Source of the DNA: Elusimicrobia bacterium GWC2_64_44
GTDB taxonomy: Bacteria > Elusimicrobiota > Elusimicrobia > Elusimicrobiales > UBA9959
Direction: 5' to 3'
DNA: 64,000 nucleotides
NCBI GenBank assembly: GCA_001799845.1
Contig: MGUG01000052.1
Coordinates: 16,930-80,929, forward strand
Position numbers and translations under genes: made by a program. Under the pieces are notes generated by a model that had not been told where the DNA came from, made no database searches, and worked only from the letters and a program-made list of their open reading frames with translations. Shown here piece by piece: positions 50,684 to 58,966 of this stretch. The stretch's first letter is position 1. Each line of letters begins with the position of its first letter.

Positions 50684-51841
50684 TCAGAACTTGTACGTTA
50701 TCCCCGCCTTCACCCTGTCCGCGGCGTAATCCTCCACCTCGCCCGCGGACTCCGGGTCGCCTTTCCTGTTGGTATCCTGGCGAACGCTCTCGAAGACCGC
50801 GATGAAATGAAGGTTCTTCCTGACGCGGCGGTCCAGGCCGGCGCGGAAGGTGCCCCGCTTGTCCTCGCGGTCCACGTGGTCGGGGTCCAGCGCCTGGCCT
50901 GAAGTGTAGCTCCGCCTCATACTCTTGTAGCTCAGGGAGAGTTCCGTGGCCTCCCCCGCGCTGAATTTGGTGCCCACGCTCAGCGTGCCGCTCTTGAAAG
51001 AGCGGTCCACGGCCTGGACGGTGCGGATATTGGTTTCGGTGGGGTCGGCATTGGCGTTAAGGTCCAGCCCGAAGTCCGCCTCGTCGAGCACCTGCACTTC
51101 GCGCGTAACGGGGCTGTCCGAGACCTTGTAGCCGTATGCCAACCGGGCGTTCCAGCCTTTTAGCAGGGCGAAGCGGGCTGAAGCCTCGCCGCGCAGCACG
51201 TCGCGGTCCCTGCCCTTGAAGGGAGAATCGTAGCGCCTCGAAGTGTAGCCCAGCAGCAGCCCGCCCGTTACCCCCACCCGCCCGTCCTTGCGTTTCAAGA
51301 ACCGGTACCGGTACTCCAGGGAATTAGCCCACTGGGAATATTTGCCCGCTTTGTAAACCCGCTCGGAGGCGCTGACATGGCCCGTCAGGTCCGTGGCGTC
51401 CGACATGAAATTGCGCTGGAAGCGGCTCGGCACCAGCTCCGACTTGAAAACGGCGGAAGAGCGTTTCGAGAACCGTTTATCCGCCGAAAGATCCAGGGCA
51501 AGGTAGCTAAGGGCGGGATTGGAGGAATACAGGCGGAGGTCAGCCCCGAGGCCCAGCCGAAGTTTCTTGCCCCCCGCTTCCAGTTTCAGCGCCGGGGACA
51601 GAATAAGATCGCCGTTGCTCTCCATGTTCTTGAACCTGCCGCTGGCCTCGTAGGAGGGGTTGGTGCTGTCCAGTTTTGTTTTGGAAGCGGAGGAGAGTTT
51701 GAAGACATTGGAATCGTAGCCCAAGTCCCCGTCGAAGATCCAGTTGGATCTCCACTTCCCTCCTTCCGCGGCCGCCGCGCCTCCGGGGAACGCCGCGAAC
51801 GCCGCCAGCAGCGCGCCGGCCAGGCAATTGATGGTTTTCAT
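50684..51841 (-). CDS. Putative outer membrane beta-barrel protein
   Basis: 385 residues with a signal peptide (about 1-24, ending AAAA) and alternating polar/hydrophobic strands throughout, ending in a typical outer-membrane C-terminal strand (VKAGITYKF). The N-terminal segment WIFDGDLGYDSNVFKL resembles outer-membrane beta-barrel proteins of the capsule or exopolysaccharide-associated type (DUF560/OMP_b-brl-like). It lies 10 nt after the nucleotidyltransferase fusion gene and so may serve the surface-polymer genes upstream. Not assigned to a precise family. Confidence 0.7.
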   Translation of the reverse strand: MKTINCLAGALLAAFAAFPGGAAAAEGGKWRSNWIFDGDLGYDSNVFKLSSASKTKLDSTNPSYEASGRFKNMESNGDLILSPALKLEAGGKKLRLGLGADLRLYSSNPALSYLALDLSADKRFSKRSSAVFKSELVPSRFQRNFMSDATDLTGHVSASERVYKAGKYSQWANSLEYRYRFLKRKDGRVGVTGGLLLGYTSRRYDSPFKGRDRDVLRGEASARFALLKGWNARLAYGYKVSDSPVTREVQVLDEADFGLDLNANADPTETNIRTVQAVDRSFKSGTLSVGTKFSAGEATELSLSYKSMRRSYTSGQALDPDHVDREDKRGTFRAGLDRRVRKNLHFIAVFESVRQDTNRKGDPESAGEVEDYAADRVKAGITYKF

Positions 51842-51851
51842 AACGCCACTC

Positions 51852-53102
51852 CTATTCTTTCTCCGTATCCTCGTTCTCCCTGTACGCCGGCTCCGGGAAG
51901 CGTATGCGGGTCAGGAAAGCGTCGCTGCTCCCGGACAGCAGGTCCACCTCCACGCGATGTTCCCCTTCGGGCACGTCCAGTTCTATCCGGTCCCTGTCCC
52001 CCACCGTGAAACCGCTCAGGGAGGCTTCCTTTACCGGCGTGGCCTTGAAGGTCTCGCCGGCGGCCACCGCGCCGTCGAGCGACACCTGCGCCACGTAGCG
52101 CCCGGGCTCGGTGGTACCCTCCGGCATCAGCAGGCGGATCTCCACCCGCAGCCTGGTCGGCCCCTCGACGGCGGTGACCACGGGCTTGCCTTTCACGGAC
52201 TTGCACCATCTCTGGTGCCCTTTCGGCAATTCGAGCTGGACGCGCTGTGCCTGCTGCGGGGCCGCGTTGGTCCATTGGGGCTCGTTGCGCGCGTACCTGT
52301 GGCTGGCCGACCACCCGGTGAGGATCAGGGCCGCGACCAGCAGCGCCCCGGCCACCCACCTGGTGCGGCGCCACATCACCACTTTCTTCCAGCGGTCGCC
52401 CCAGATCTCCGGCCAGACCTCGCTCCTGGCCCGCTCAAGGTCGGACGGAAAATCCAGCTCGGCCCAGGGCAGGCCCGCCATGTTCACCGCGCAGACCTCC
52501 ACGTCCGAACAGGCGGCGCGCACGCCCTCGATGGCCCAGCTTTTCTCTCCGCCGCTCTCTATCAGCGCGTGCGTCCTGGAGAACAGCGCGTGGACGCCTT
52601 TCAGGTCGAAGCAGAGCAGCCCGAGGCTTTCCCCGCGCGAGAGCTCCGGCCGCAGGTCCTTGCCGAGGTCTATGACCACCCCTTCCCTTACCGCCACCTT
52701 GGTCTGCTCCTTTCCCTTGGACGAGGTGGAATCGAAAGCCAGGGCGTTGCCGCCCTGCGCCAGCAGGCGGCCAAGTATATCCGGGTGAAAGAGCAGGTCG
52801 CTGTTGAGCAGCACGAACGGGTCCTTCACCCAGTCCCGGGCCAACCACAAAGAATAGAGGCTATTGGTCTCCTCGTAGCGGCCGTTCTCTATGTACTCAG
52901 CCCTGTTGCCTACCGTCTTCTGTACCTCTTCGGACTTATAACCTGTCACAATGAGGACCTTGCCTATGCCCTCGTCGGCCAGCGCCTCCAGCTGATGCTC
53001 TATCAGCGGCTTGCCGCCTATCTCCACCAGGCATTTAGGCTTGCCGCCGGCGACTCTTTCCAGCCGGCTGCCCACCCCGCCCGCAAGTATGACGGCCTGC
53101 AT
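51852..53102 (-). CDS. LicC-like nucleotidyltransferase fused to a transmembrane helix and a periplasmic beta domain
   Basis: 416 residues. Residues 1-235 are a nucleotidyltransferase: MQAVILAGGVGSRL, GKPKCLVEIGGKPL, ETNSLYSLWLARDW and VLLNSDLLFHPDI; the SLW-A and NSD segments are those of phosphocholine-cytidylyltransferase (LicC)-type enzymes. A transmembrane helix (about 248-266) follows, then a C-terminal beta-rich domain (about 290-405) resembling carbohydrate-binding or sugar-release domains. The fusion tethers activation of a CTP/NTP-linked headgroup to the membrane. Gene order with a CDP-glycerol-type transferase suggests a polymer substituent such as phosphocholine, phosphoethanolamine or glycerophosphate. 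Confidence 0.78.
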   Translation of the reverse strand: MQAVILAGGVGSRLERVAGGKPKCLVEIGGKPLIEHQLEALADEGIGKVLIVTGYKSEEVQKTVGNRAEYIENGRYEETNSLYSLWLARDWVKDPFVLLNSDLLFHPDILGRLLAQGGNALAFDSTSSKGKEQTKVAVREGVVIDLGKDLRPELSRGESLGLLCFDLKGVHALFSRTHALIESGGEKSWAIEGVRAACSDVEVCAVNMAGLPWAELDFPSDLERARSEVWPEIWGDRWKKVVMWRRTRWVAGALLVAALILTGWSASHRYARNEPQWTNAAPQQAQRVQLELPKGHQRWCKSVKGKPVVTAVEGPTRLRVEIRLLMPEGTTEPGRYVAQVSLDGAVAAGETFKATPVKEASLSGFTVGDRDRIELDVPEGEHRVEVDLLSGSSDAFLTRIRFPEPAYRENEDTEKE

Positions 53103-53103
53103 A

Positions 53104-54957
53104 TCAGCTACCTCCCTGCCCGCTGTTTACCGGTGCCGCTGCCGGCGCCGGACCTAACTCGCCCGGCGCGCCGAAGGAGCTCACCCTCCCCTCCGACAGC
53201 AAAAGCACGCGGTCGCAAGCCGAGAGTATGGCCGGGTCGTGCGTGACCCAGAGCGTGGTCCGGCCTCTGGTGGCTTCCAGCAGCGTCCGCGTCAGCTCAG
53301 CGGCCGAGGCGGCGTCCAGGTGGCTGGCCGGTTCGTCCAGCAGCCACAGTCGCCCGTTGCGAAGCAGCGCCCTCGCCAGGGCTATCTTCTGCCGCTCTCC
53401 GCCGGAGAGCAGGGCCCCCTGTTTATGCAGCGGCGTCTCGTAGCCGTTCTCCAGTTTCCCTATCCACTGGTCCAGGCCGCAGCGGCGGGCGCAGCCGCGT
53501 ATCTCCTCTAGCGTCGCTTCGGGACGCCCCAGGGCGATGCTCTCGCGCACGGTGGCGCCCAGGAAGACGCTCTCCTGGAACATCACGCTGACCTGCCGGC
53601 GGTAGGACTCCAGCGTGTACGTTTTCAAGTCCCTGCCGTCCGCTTTAACGGCGCCGAGGTGCGGGTCGGCCAGGCGCAGCGCCAGGCGCAGCAGGGTGGA
53701 TTTCCCGGCGCCGTTGTGACCTATCACCGCCACCCGCTCCCCGCTCCTTATCTCCAGCGTTACGCCGTCCAGTATCCATTTGCGGCCGGAACGGCGGTCG
53801 GACGGGGCCTTGAAGGAAACGCCGTCAAAGCTCAGCGCGCCCGCGATCCCCGTCGCGGCAACGGCGCCGGGCAGGTCAGAAACGGCGGGCTCCCTAGCCA
53901 TCAGCTTGATCAGCCTGTCGGCGCAGGCCAGGGTCCTGCCGGTCTGCACGGACTGCGCGGCGAACTGCCGGAAAGGCGAAGAGAGACCGGCGGCGTAGTG
54001 GACGAAAAGCACCAGGGAACCCAGCGACAGCTCGCCCGAATTCACCGCGTTGCCGCCCAGCCAGAGGATGAGGCAGACCCCGGCCACCAGGGCCGCTTCC
54101 ACCCGGAAAGTCAGCAGGGCCCCCAGGCGCCGCACCTTCTGCTCCCTGTTGAGGCTTTTGTCGTTCCTGTCGGCGAAGCGCTCGTCGCTGCTGCCCGCGA
54201 CGCCGAAAGCCTGCAGTTCGCGTATGGCGTGCAGGCCCCCGGCCACCACGGCGGCCAGTTGGCCTTCGCGCTTGCGCTGCCGGCGCGCGGCCCGAAGTAT
54301 CCTGCCGCCGGAGCGGCCCATGAAGAACAGGGCCAGCACGCCGAAAGCGCCCATCGCGGCCGCCAGTCCCGCGTGCAGGTAGAACAGTACGGCCAGCACC
54401 GCGGCGAACATGAAGACCACCTGGAAAGTGCGTATCAGGATCCCGTTCACCCCGCGCTTCAGGCGGGAAGTGTCGTAGACCACCCGCGTCAGGAGTTCGC
54501 CCATCTCCCGGCGTTCGTGGAAAGCCAGCGGCTGGGAGAGCACATGGGCGTACAGCCTGGCGCGGAAAGCGGCCAGCACCCTGTTGCCGAGGCCGGCCAG
54601 CAGCAGCTGCTGCAGGAACTCGCAGGCCGCTGCCGCCAGCGCGAACGCCACATAGAGCGCGCTGAGCGCCGCCAGCCCCCGCGGAACGAACACCGGAACC
54701 TGGACGCCCGCTCCGGAGATGGCGTCCACCACCCATTTAACAGGCCAGGGCTGGGCCAGCCGGAAGGCCGTGAGCAGCGCGCTCACGGCGATGCCGGAAA
54801 AAAGGAGGGTCTTGTGCGGCCTCGCATAGGGCCGCAGCAGCTCTCCCACCGCGCGAAGCTTCCTGAAATAGCGCAGCGCCGCTGACGCCCGCCCCGCGGA
54901 CGGCGGCCCCGGGGCTTCCGGCCCGGCGGCCTGCACTTCAGGGCCGGGGATGCTCAT
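53104..54957 (-). CDS. ABC exporter (MsbA/type I half-transporter)
   Basis: A 617-residue fused membrane-ATPase half-transporter. An N-terminal proline/alanine-rich stretch (1-35) precedes six transmembrane helices (about 50-340) and a nucleotide-binding domain with Walker A GHNGAGKST, Q-loop VMFQESVFLGA, signature LLSGGERQKIALARA, Walker B LWLLDEPASHLD and H-loop WVTHD. Works as a homodimer exporting a lipid-linked or polymer substrate. Its start overlaps the CDP-glycerol-type transferase gene by 20 nt and it ends one nt before the nucleotidyltransferase gene, so export of that polymer is the likely job. Confidence 0.92.
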   Translation of the reverse strand: MSIPGPEVQAAGPEAPGPPSAGRASAALRYFRKLRAVGELLRPYARPHKTLLFSGIAVSALLTAFRLAQPWPVKWVVDAISGAGVQVPVFVPRGLAALSALYVAFALAAAACEFLQQLLLAGLGNRVLAAFRARLYAHVLSQPLAFHERREMGELLTRVVYDTSRLKRGVNGILIRTFQVVFMFAAVLAVLFYLHAGLAAAMGAFGVLALFFMGRSGGRILRAARRQRKREGQLAAVVAGGLHAIRELQAFGVAGSSDERFADRNDKSLNREQKVRRLGALLTFRVEAALVAGVCLILWLGGNAVNSGELSLGSLVLFVHYAAGLSSPFRQFAAQSVQTGRTLACADRLIKLMAREPAVSDLPGAVAATGIAGALSFDGVSFKAPSDRRSGRKWILDGVTLEIRSGERVAVIGHNGAGKSTLLRLALRLADPHLGAVKADGRDLKTYTLESYRRQVSVMFQESVFLGATVRESIALGRPEATLEEIRGCARRCGLDQWIGKLENGYETPLHKQGALLSGGERQKIALARALLRNGRLWLLDEPASHLDAASAAELTRTLLEATRGRTTLWVTHDPAILSACDRVLLLSEGRVSSFGAPGELGPAPAAAPVNSGQGGS

Positions 54958-56029
54958 TGAGCCACCTCAGCACCCATTCCTCGGCCTTGTCGGTGGCGCG
55001 GCCGGGGTTGAAGAACAGTTCGGCGGCGAGTTTTTTCCTCGCGGCGCTGCCGTGGCGCGGGTTCTTCAGGCACCAGGCTACCGACGCCACGACTTCGTCG
55101 GGCCAGCGTACGGTCACGCCCCCTTCGCGGCCGCGGTCGGCGTCCAGGGCCAGGCCCTTCTGTTTCAGGAAACCGAGCATCTGCGGCACGTCGATGAAGA
55201 CCAGGGGCCGGTCCAGCAGCATGTACTCGCTGGAGGCCGAGGAGGCGTCGGTAAGCAGCAGGTCGGCCAGGTAAAGCTGCGGGATTATGTCGTAGTCCTT
55301 TACGATCTTAGTGTGGGCGTCGAGGTACGGACGCAGGCGCACGCCCCAGTCTATGTCCTTATTGCGGGGATGGTCGTGAAGTTTTATCAGCAGGTCGTAG
55401 CGGCCCGTCGCGCGCAGTCTTTTTACCACCTCCGGGCCCATCAGCTCCAGGGAGTTGTCCTTCTGTCCCGTCGGGGCGTAGAGCACCACCGGGCGCCGCC
55501 CGGAGAAGCCGGCGCGCCTCAGCAGCCGGCCCCTGTCAAGCGAGCCGTCCACCAGCGGGTCGGTCTTCGGGAAACCGATGGGTACCATGCGGGGATCGCC
55601 CTTCCTCAGCAGCTGCTCATCCTCGAAGACTTTCATCTGGTAGGGGCCGACGTTGAGCAGGTAGTCGTAGATAAGGATGTCCCGCCGGACGGCCATGTTC
55701 CTGAAGGAGATGCCGTGGAACAGGTGCACCCGCGCCCGGTCCTTCCTCGGAAAGACCCCGGAAACGAAACTGCAGAAGACCATGTCGAAGTCGCGCCGCT
55801 GCATCTCCGCCGTGGTCAGGATCCTGCTGCCGGGAATGTTGAAGCTCCGGTACATCGGGCCCGGGTCATAGACCAGCTCGCCGTTGTTCTGCCTGCCGCG
55901 CAGTCCTCCGGAAAAGTACACCTCCATCCCCGGCAGCGCCGCCAGCCGCTCGTAGAGCGGCCGGAAGCACACGTAGTGCACCGGCGCGTAGCCGCAAAAA
56001 AGTATCCTGTTCGGTTCGGAACGCTTCAT
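54938..56029 (-). CDS. CDP-glycerol:polyglycerophosphate glycerophosphotransferase family protein (TagB/TagF-like)
   Basis: A 363-residue GT-B-fold transferase of the family that builds polyol-phosphate (teichoic-acid-like) chains. Family motifs include LFHGISFRN (active-site His region), VGPYQMKVF, PIGFPKTDPL, RRPVVLYAPTG, LIKLHDHPRNKD, LADLLLTDASSASSEYMLLDRP, where the D-x-SS serines bind the CDP-polyol phosphates. Such genes occur in Gram-negatives with phosphodiester-linked capsules. It is directly upstream of an ABC exporter and a LicC-like fusion in one operon. Confidence 0.88.
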   Translation of the reverse strand: MKRSEPNRILFCGYAPVHYVCFRPLYERLAALPGMEVYFSGGLRGRQNNGELVYDPGPMYRSFNIPGSRILTTAEMQRRDFDMVFCSFVSGVFPRKDRARVHLFHGISFRNMAVRRDILIYDYLLNVGPYQMKVFEDEQLLRKGDPRMVPIGFPKTDPLVDGSLDRGRLLRRAGFSGRRPVVLYAPTGQKDNSLELMGPEVVKRLRATGRYDLLIKLHDHPRNKDIDWGVRLRPYLDAHTKIVKDYDIIPQLYLADLLLTDASSASSEYMLLDRPLVFIDVPQMLGFLKQKGLALDADRGREGGVTVRWPDEVVASVAWCLKNPRHGSAARKKLAAELFFNPGRATDKAEEWVLRWLNEHPRP

Positions 56030-56066
56030 ACGCCTCCCCTGAAGATCCTTCCCCCGGCCGCCGGCC

Positions 56067-56684
56067 TTATTTCACTTCCGCGAACTCCTTGCGGGGGTGC
56101 GTGCAGAAAGGGCAGAACTTAAGCTCCAGGTCGTCGGTGGTATAGCCGCAGGTGCGGCATACCAGGATCACCACGCTGTTCTTCCAGTCCTCCATTTTCT
56201 TGAGCGCCTTGGAGAACAGGCGCGCATGGCCGCCTTCGGAAGCCATGGCCCCCTTCAGGCTCATCACTACCTGCGGGTTGCTCTCGGCTATGGCCTGTTT
56301 CACGTAAGCGGGATAGATCTTGCCGCTCTCGTTCCTTTCCGTCCGCACCGCAACCTTCAGGTTGTCCATGGTGGATTTGACCAGGGGCGGTTTCACCTCC
56401 GCCGCCGCAACGCCGCCCAGCGTTTTTAGCGCCTCGGCGTGGTTGGCTCCGTGCACGCCTTCGGACATGGCGACGGCCCGGAACAGCGCAGCTATCCCGG
56501 AGTAGCCCTCCTCCGCCGCCTTGGCGGCGTAAGCCTCGTAGCGGGCCTTGGCCACGGCTTCCACGCTGAAAGCGTCCCTCAGGTTGTCCAGCGTGGTGGC
56601 GTGCTGCTTGCCTGCCGCGTATGCCGCGGCCGCGGTCAGCACCGCGACCAGCGTCAGCACTGCGATAGTCCTAGTCCTGTTCAT
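56067..56684 (-). CDS. Secreted rubrerythrin-like protein with rubredoxin domain
   Basis: A 205-residue protein with a signal peptide (about 1-23, ending AYAA), a four-helix diiron-type domain with DAFSVEAVAKARYEAYAAKA, ATNESGK-like ERNESGK and ASEGGHARLFSKAL (Glu/His ligands recognisable), and a C-terminal rubredoxin-like zinc/iron ribbon C-x2-C (CRTC) and C-x2-C (CPFC). Rubrerythrins are usually cytoplasmic; an exported form would act against peroxide in the periplasm, and how it would be reduced there is unclear. Divergent diiron ligands make activity uncertain. Confidence 0.85.
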   Translation of the reverse strand: MNRTRTIAVLTLVAVLTAAAAYAAGKQHATTLDNLRDAFSVEAVAKARYEAYAAKAAEEGYSGIAALFRAVAMSEGVHGANHAEALKTLGGVAAAEVKPPLVKSTMDNLKVAVRTERNESGKIYPAYVKQAIAESNPQVVMSLKGAMASEGGHARLFSKALKKMEDWKNSVVILVCRTCGYTTDDLELKFCPFCTHPRKEFAEVK

Positions 56685-56762
56685 TTTCCCTCCAGTGTCG
56701 GTCCCCTCGCGCCGCCGGACCGGGTGCCCCCGCGCGGATCGCCGCGCGGGGCGCCTCCCGTC

Positions 56763-56951
56763 TTAGCGCTTGCTGCCGGCCGTCTGCGGCACGATGGTCA
56801 TTTTGGCCCTGAGCTCGGCGTCGCTCGGGGTCATATTGTGCTTGTTCTTCATATGGATCCGGCCCAGGTCCATAATTTCCTTTTCGTCATGACTGCGCAG
56901 CTGGAAGCCGCACTTGTCGTCGCACTGTATCAGCTTGAGTTCCTCGTTCAT
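56763..56951 (-). CDS. DUF1059 small protein
   Basis: A 62-residue protein with the DUF1059 pattern: a C-x3-C pair (QCDDKCGFQL), the stretch EKEIMDLGRIHMKNKHNM and a helical tail. Family function unknown; the Cys/His set may bind a metal. Stands 54 nt after the SRPBCC gene and 78 nt before the secreted rubrerythrin gene in the same strand run. Confidence 0.75.
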   Translation of the reverse strand: MNEELKLIQCDDKCGFQLRSHDEKEIMDLGRIHMKNKHNMTPSDAELRAKMTIVPQTAGSKR

Positions 56952-57005
56952 TTTTCCCCCAACCTGTCAATTTTTCCGGTCTCCCGGAAATCCGTTCCCG
57001 CCCGC

Positions 57006-57539
57006 CTATTCAGCGGCCTCTCTTTTCAGGTATTCTTCCAGGCGGTCAAAGCTCTCGTTCCAGCCCTTGTCGGCCTGCTGCTGTTTGGCCAGCGCCTCCG
57101 AGACGCCGCCGTCAAACTTCACCTCGGTGCCGCCGTCTTTTTCATGGAAGGTCACCGTCACTATCGTCTCGTCGGGCCACTCGGGGCCCATCCCGTACTC
57201 TCCCGGCGGGACCAGGTCCCCCTTCTCGTTGGAGAAGGAGTCGGCAAAGACGAGGCGCTCCGGCGCGTCCACCTCCAGGTAGACGCCCCTGCCCCAGAAG
57301 TCCTTGCCTTCCGGCGAGCGCATGCAGTAGTGCAGTATCCCGCCCGGCCGCGGCTCCGTCTTGAAGAAAGGCATAGCAAAGCCCTTGGGGCCCCACCATT
57401 GCCGCAGGCGCTCTCCCTCCGTCCAGGCCCTGAACACCAGGGCCCGCGGGGCCTTGTACGCGCGCGTGATAACGAACTGCGCGCTCGCCGGCTTCTCCGC
57501 GGGCGCGCAGCCGCGCGCCTCTCCTTTATGCTTATTCAT
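57006..57539 (-). CDS. SRPBCC/AHSA1 domain protein
   Basis: 177 residues with the START-like Aha1 C-terminal fold (AHSA1): FVITRAYKAPRALVFRAWTEGERLRQWWGPKGF, WAP-type motif split over the domain, and the tail GWNESFDRLEEYLKRE. Such proteins bind hydrophobic ligands and often sit in stress or detoxification clusters. About 20 extra N-terminal residues (Lys/Glu-rich) are present. Part of the small-gene run after tonB. Confidence 0.85.
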   Translation of the reverse strand: MNKHKGEARGCAPAEKPASAQFVITRAYKAPRALVFRAWTEGERLRQWWGPKGFAMPFFKTEPRPGGILHYCMRSPEGKDFWGRGVYLEVDAPERLVFADSFSNEKGDLVPPGEYGMGPEWPDETIVTVTFHEKDGGTEVKFDGGVSEALAKQQQADKGWNESFDRLEEYLKREAAE

Positions 57540-57559
57540 TTCTCCTCCCTCGGCTCTGG

Positions 57560-57940
57560 CTACCGGTTCCTGGCGTAGTCCAGCATGCCCTGAAAATCCA
57601 CCGCCACCACCGGCTCGCTGCCTACCACCCAGGCGTCGTGCCCGGCGGGCAGGTTCACCAGGTCCCCGGGCAGCAGCTCGAATTCCGCTCCGTCGTCGGT
57701 CCGCACCTTGAGCACGCCGGAGACCTGGTACTGAAAATGCGGCACCTCGCAGCTTTTGGTGTTGACGATAGGCTGCACCGACTCCGACCAGCGCCAGCCC
57801 GGCTGCAGCGTGATGCGCCCTACGGTCCTGCCGCCGATGGTCACCAGCTCCAGCCTCCCCTTGGAGAACTCCCTGACCTCGTCGGCCCTCCCGAAATTCT
57901 TGTACTCCACCTTATCCAGCACTTTTGACTTGTTCTGCAT
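57560..57940 (-). CDS. Cupin-domain protein
   Basis: A 126-residue single-domain cupin: VGRITLQPGWRWSESVQPIV, CEVPHFQYQVSGVLKVRTDDG (His in the first cupin motif) and ELLPGDLVNLPAGHDAWVVG (the second). Metal binding is possible through the His residues; no assigned reaction. Located between the aldo/keto reductase and SRPBCC genes. Confidence 0.85.
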   Translation of the reverse strand: MQNKSKVLDKVEYKNFGRADEVREFSKGRLELVTIGGRTVGRITLQPGWRWSESVQPIVNTKSCEVPHFQYQVSGVLKVRTDDGAEFELLPGDLVNLPAGHDAWVVGSEPVVAVDFQGMLDYARNR

Positions 57941-57993
57941 ATTCCCTCCTTTTTTCTCGCGGCGGCAAAACCGCCGTACGGACCTTCCCGCCT

Positions 57994-58965
57994 TCAGACC
58001 TCGGCCAGCTCTATCGCGTAAGCGCTGGCGCTGTCCAGCGCTTTAAGGGTCCCGGCCTCCAGCTTCAGGCGCAGGGCTTTCATCATCGCCGCTACCTGCC
58101 CGGCGTTCGTGGCGCTGGCGATGGCGGCCGTGATACCCGGCCGCGCTATCAGCCAGGCCAGTGCCACGGTGGCCTGGGTAGCCCCGGTCTCCTTAGAGGC
58201 GCGGTCCAGCGCCCGCAGTATCCGCTCCCCCCTGGGCGTAAGATACTCCCGCACCTTTCCCGCCCGGCGGCTCACAGCCAGGTCCTTTTCCGAACGGTAC
58301 TTGCCGCTCAGGTAGCCGCTGGCCAGGGAGTAGTAGCACAGCACGCCCAGCCCCCTTTCCAGGCACAACCCCTCCAGGCCGGTCTCATACTCGGACCGGT
58401 CGTAGAGGTTGTAGAGGGTCTGCAGCGAGGCATAGGCCGGCAGGCCGCGCTCCCGGCTTACCTTCAGCGCGCCGTAAAGCCTGTCCGGCGTGTAGTTGGA
58501 AGCGCCGATGGCGCGCACCTTGCCCTGCTTTATCAGGCGGGCGTAAGCCTCCAGCGTCTCTTCCGGCGGCGTCAGGCGGTCGTCGCGATGGGACTGGTAA
58601 AGATCGATGTAGTCGGTCTGAAGGCGCTTGAGCGAGGCTTCGGCCGCCTTCAGGATATACTTCCTGGACAGCCCCTTCCGGTTCGGCCCCATGGGACTGC
58701 CCACCTTGGTGGCGACTATCATCTTATTCCGGTTGCGACGCAGCTTCAGCCACCCGCCTATGATGGCCTCGGATTCACCGCCTTTGTTGCCGGGGACCCA
58801 GTTAGGATAGACGTCCGCCGTGTCCACGCAGTTGCCCCCGGCCTCGGCGAAGGCGTCCAGCAGCTTTATCGCCGCCGCGCTGTCCACCGTCCACCCGAAG
58901 ACGTTCCCGCCGAAAGCCAGCGGGGCGATCTTCAGGCCCGAGGCGCCGAGTGCTCGCTTTTCCAT
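57994..58965 (-). CDS. Aldo/keto reductase
   Basis: A 323-residue NADPH-dependent TIM-barrel oxidoreductase. The catalytic tetrad is visible: Asp and Tyr in CVDTADVYPNW, Lys in MIVATKVG and His in DLYQSHRDD. IGASNYTPDRL and the C-terminal RPGITAAIASATN cofactor segment also fit. It belongs to the YajO/Tas-like group. Substrate unknown; neighbours (NmrA-like protein, cupin) suggest carbonyl detoxification. Confidence 0.9.
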   Translation of the reverse strand: MEKRALGASGLKIAPLAFGGNVFGWTVDSAAAIKLLDAFAEAGGNCVDTADVYPNWVPGNKGGESEAIIGGWLKLRRNRNKMIVATKVGSPMGPNRKGLSRKYILKAAEASLKRLQTDYIDLYQSHRDDRLTPPEETLEAYARLIKQGKVRAIGASNYTPDRLYGALKVSRERGLPAYASLQTLYNLYDRSEYETGLEGLCLERGLGVLCYYSLASGYLSGKYRSEKDLAVSRRAGKVREYLTPRGERILRALDRASKETGATQATVALAWLIARPGITAAIASATNAGQVAAMMKALRLKLEAGTLKALDSASAYAIELAEV

Positions 58966-58966
58966 T

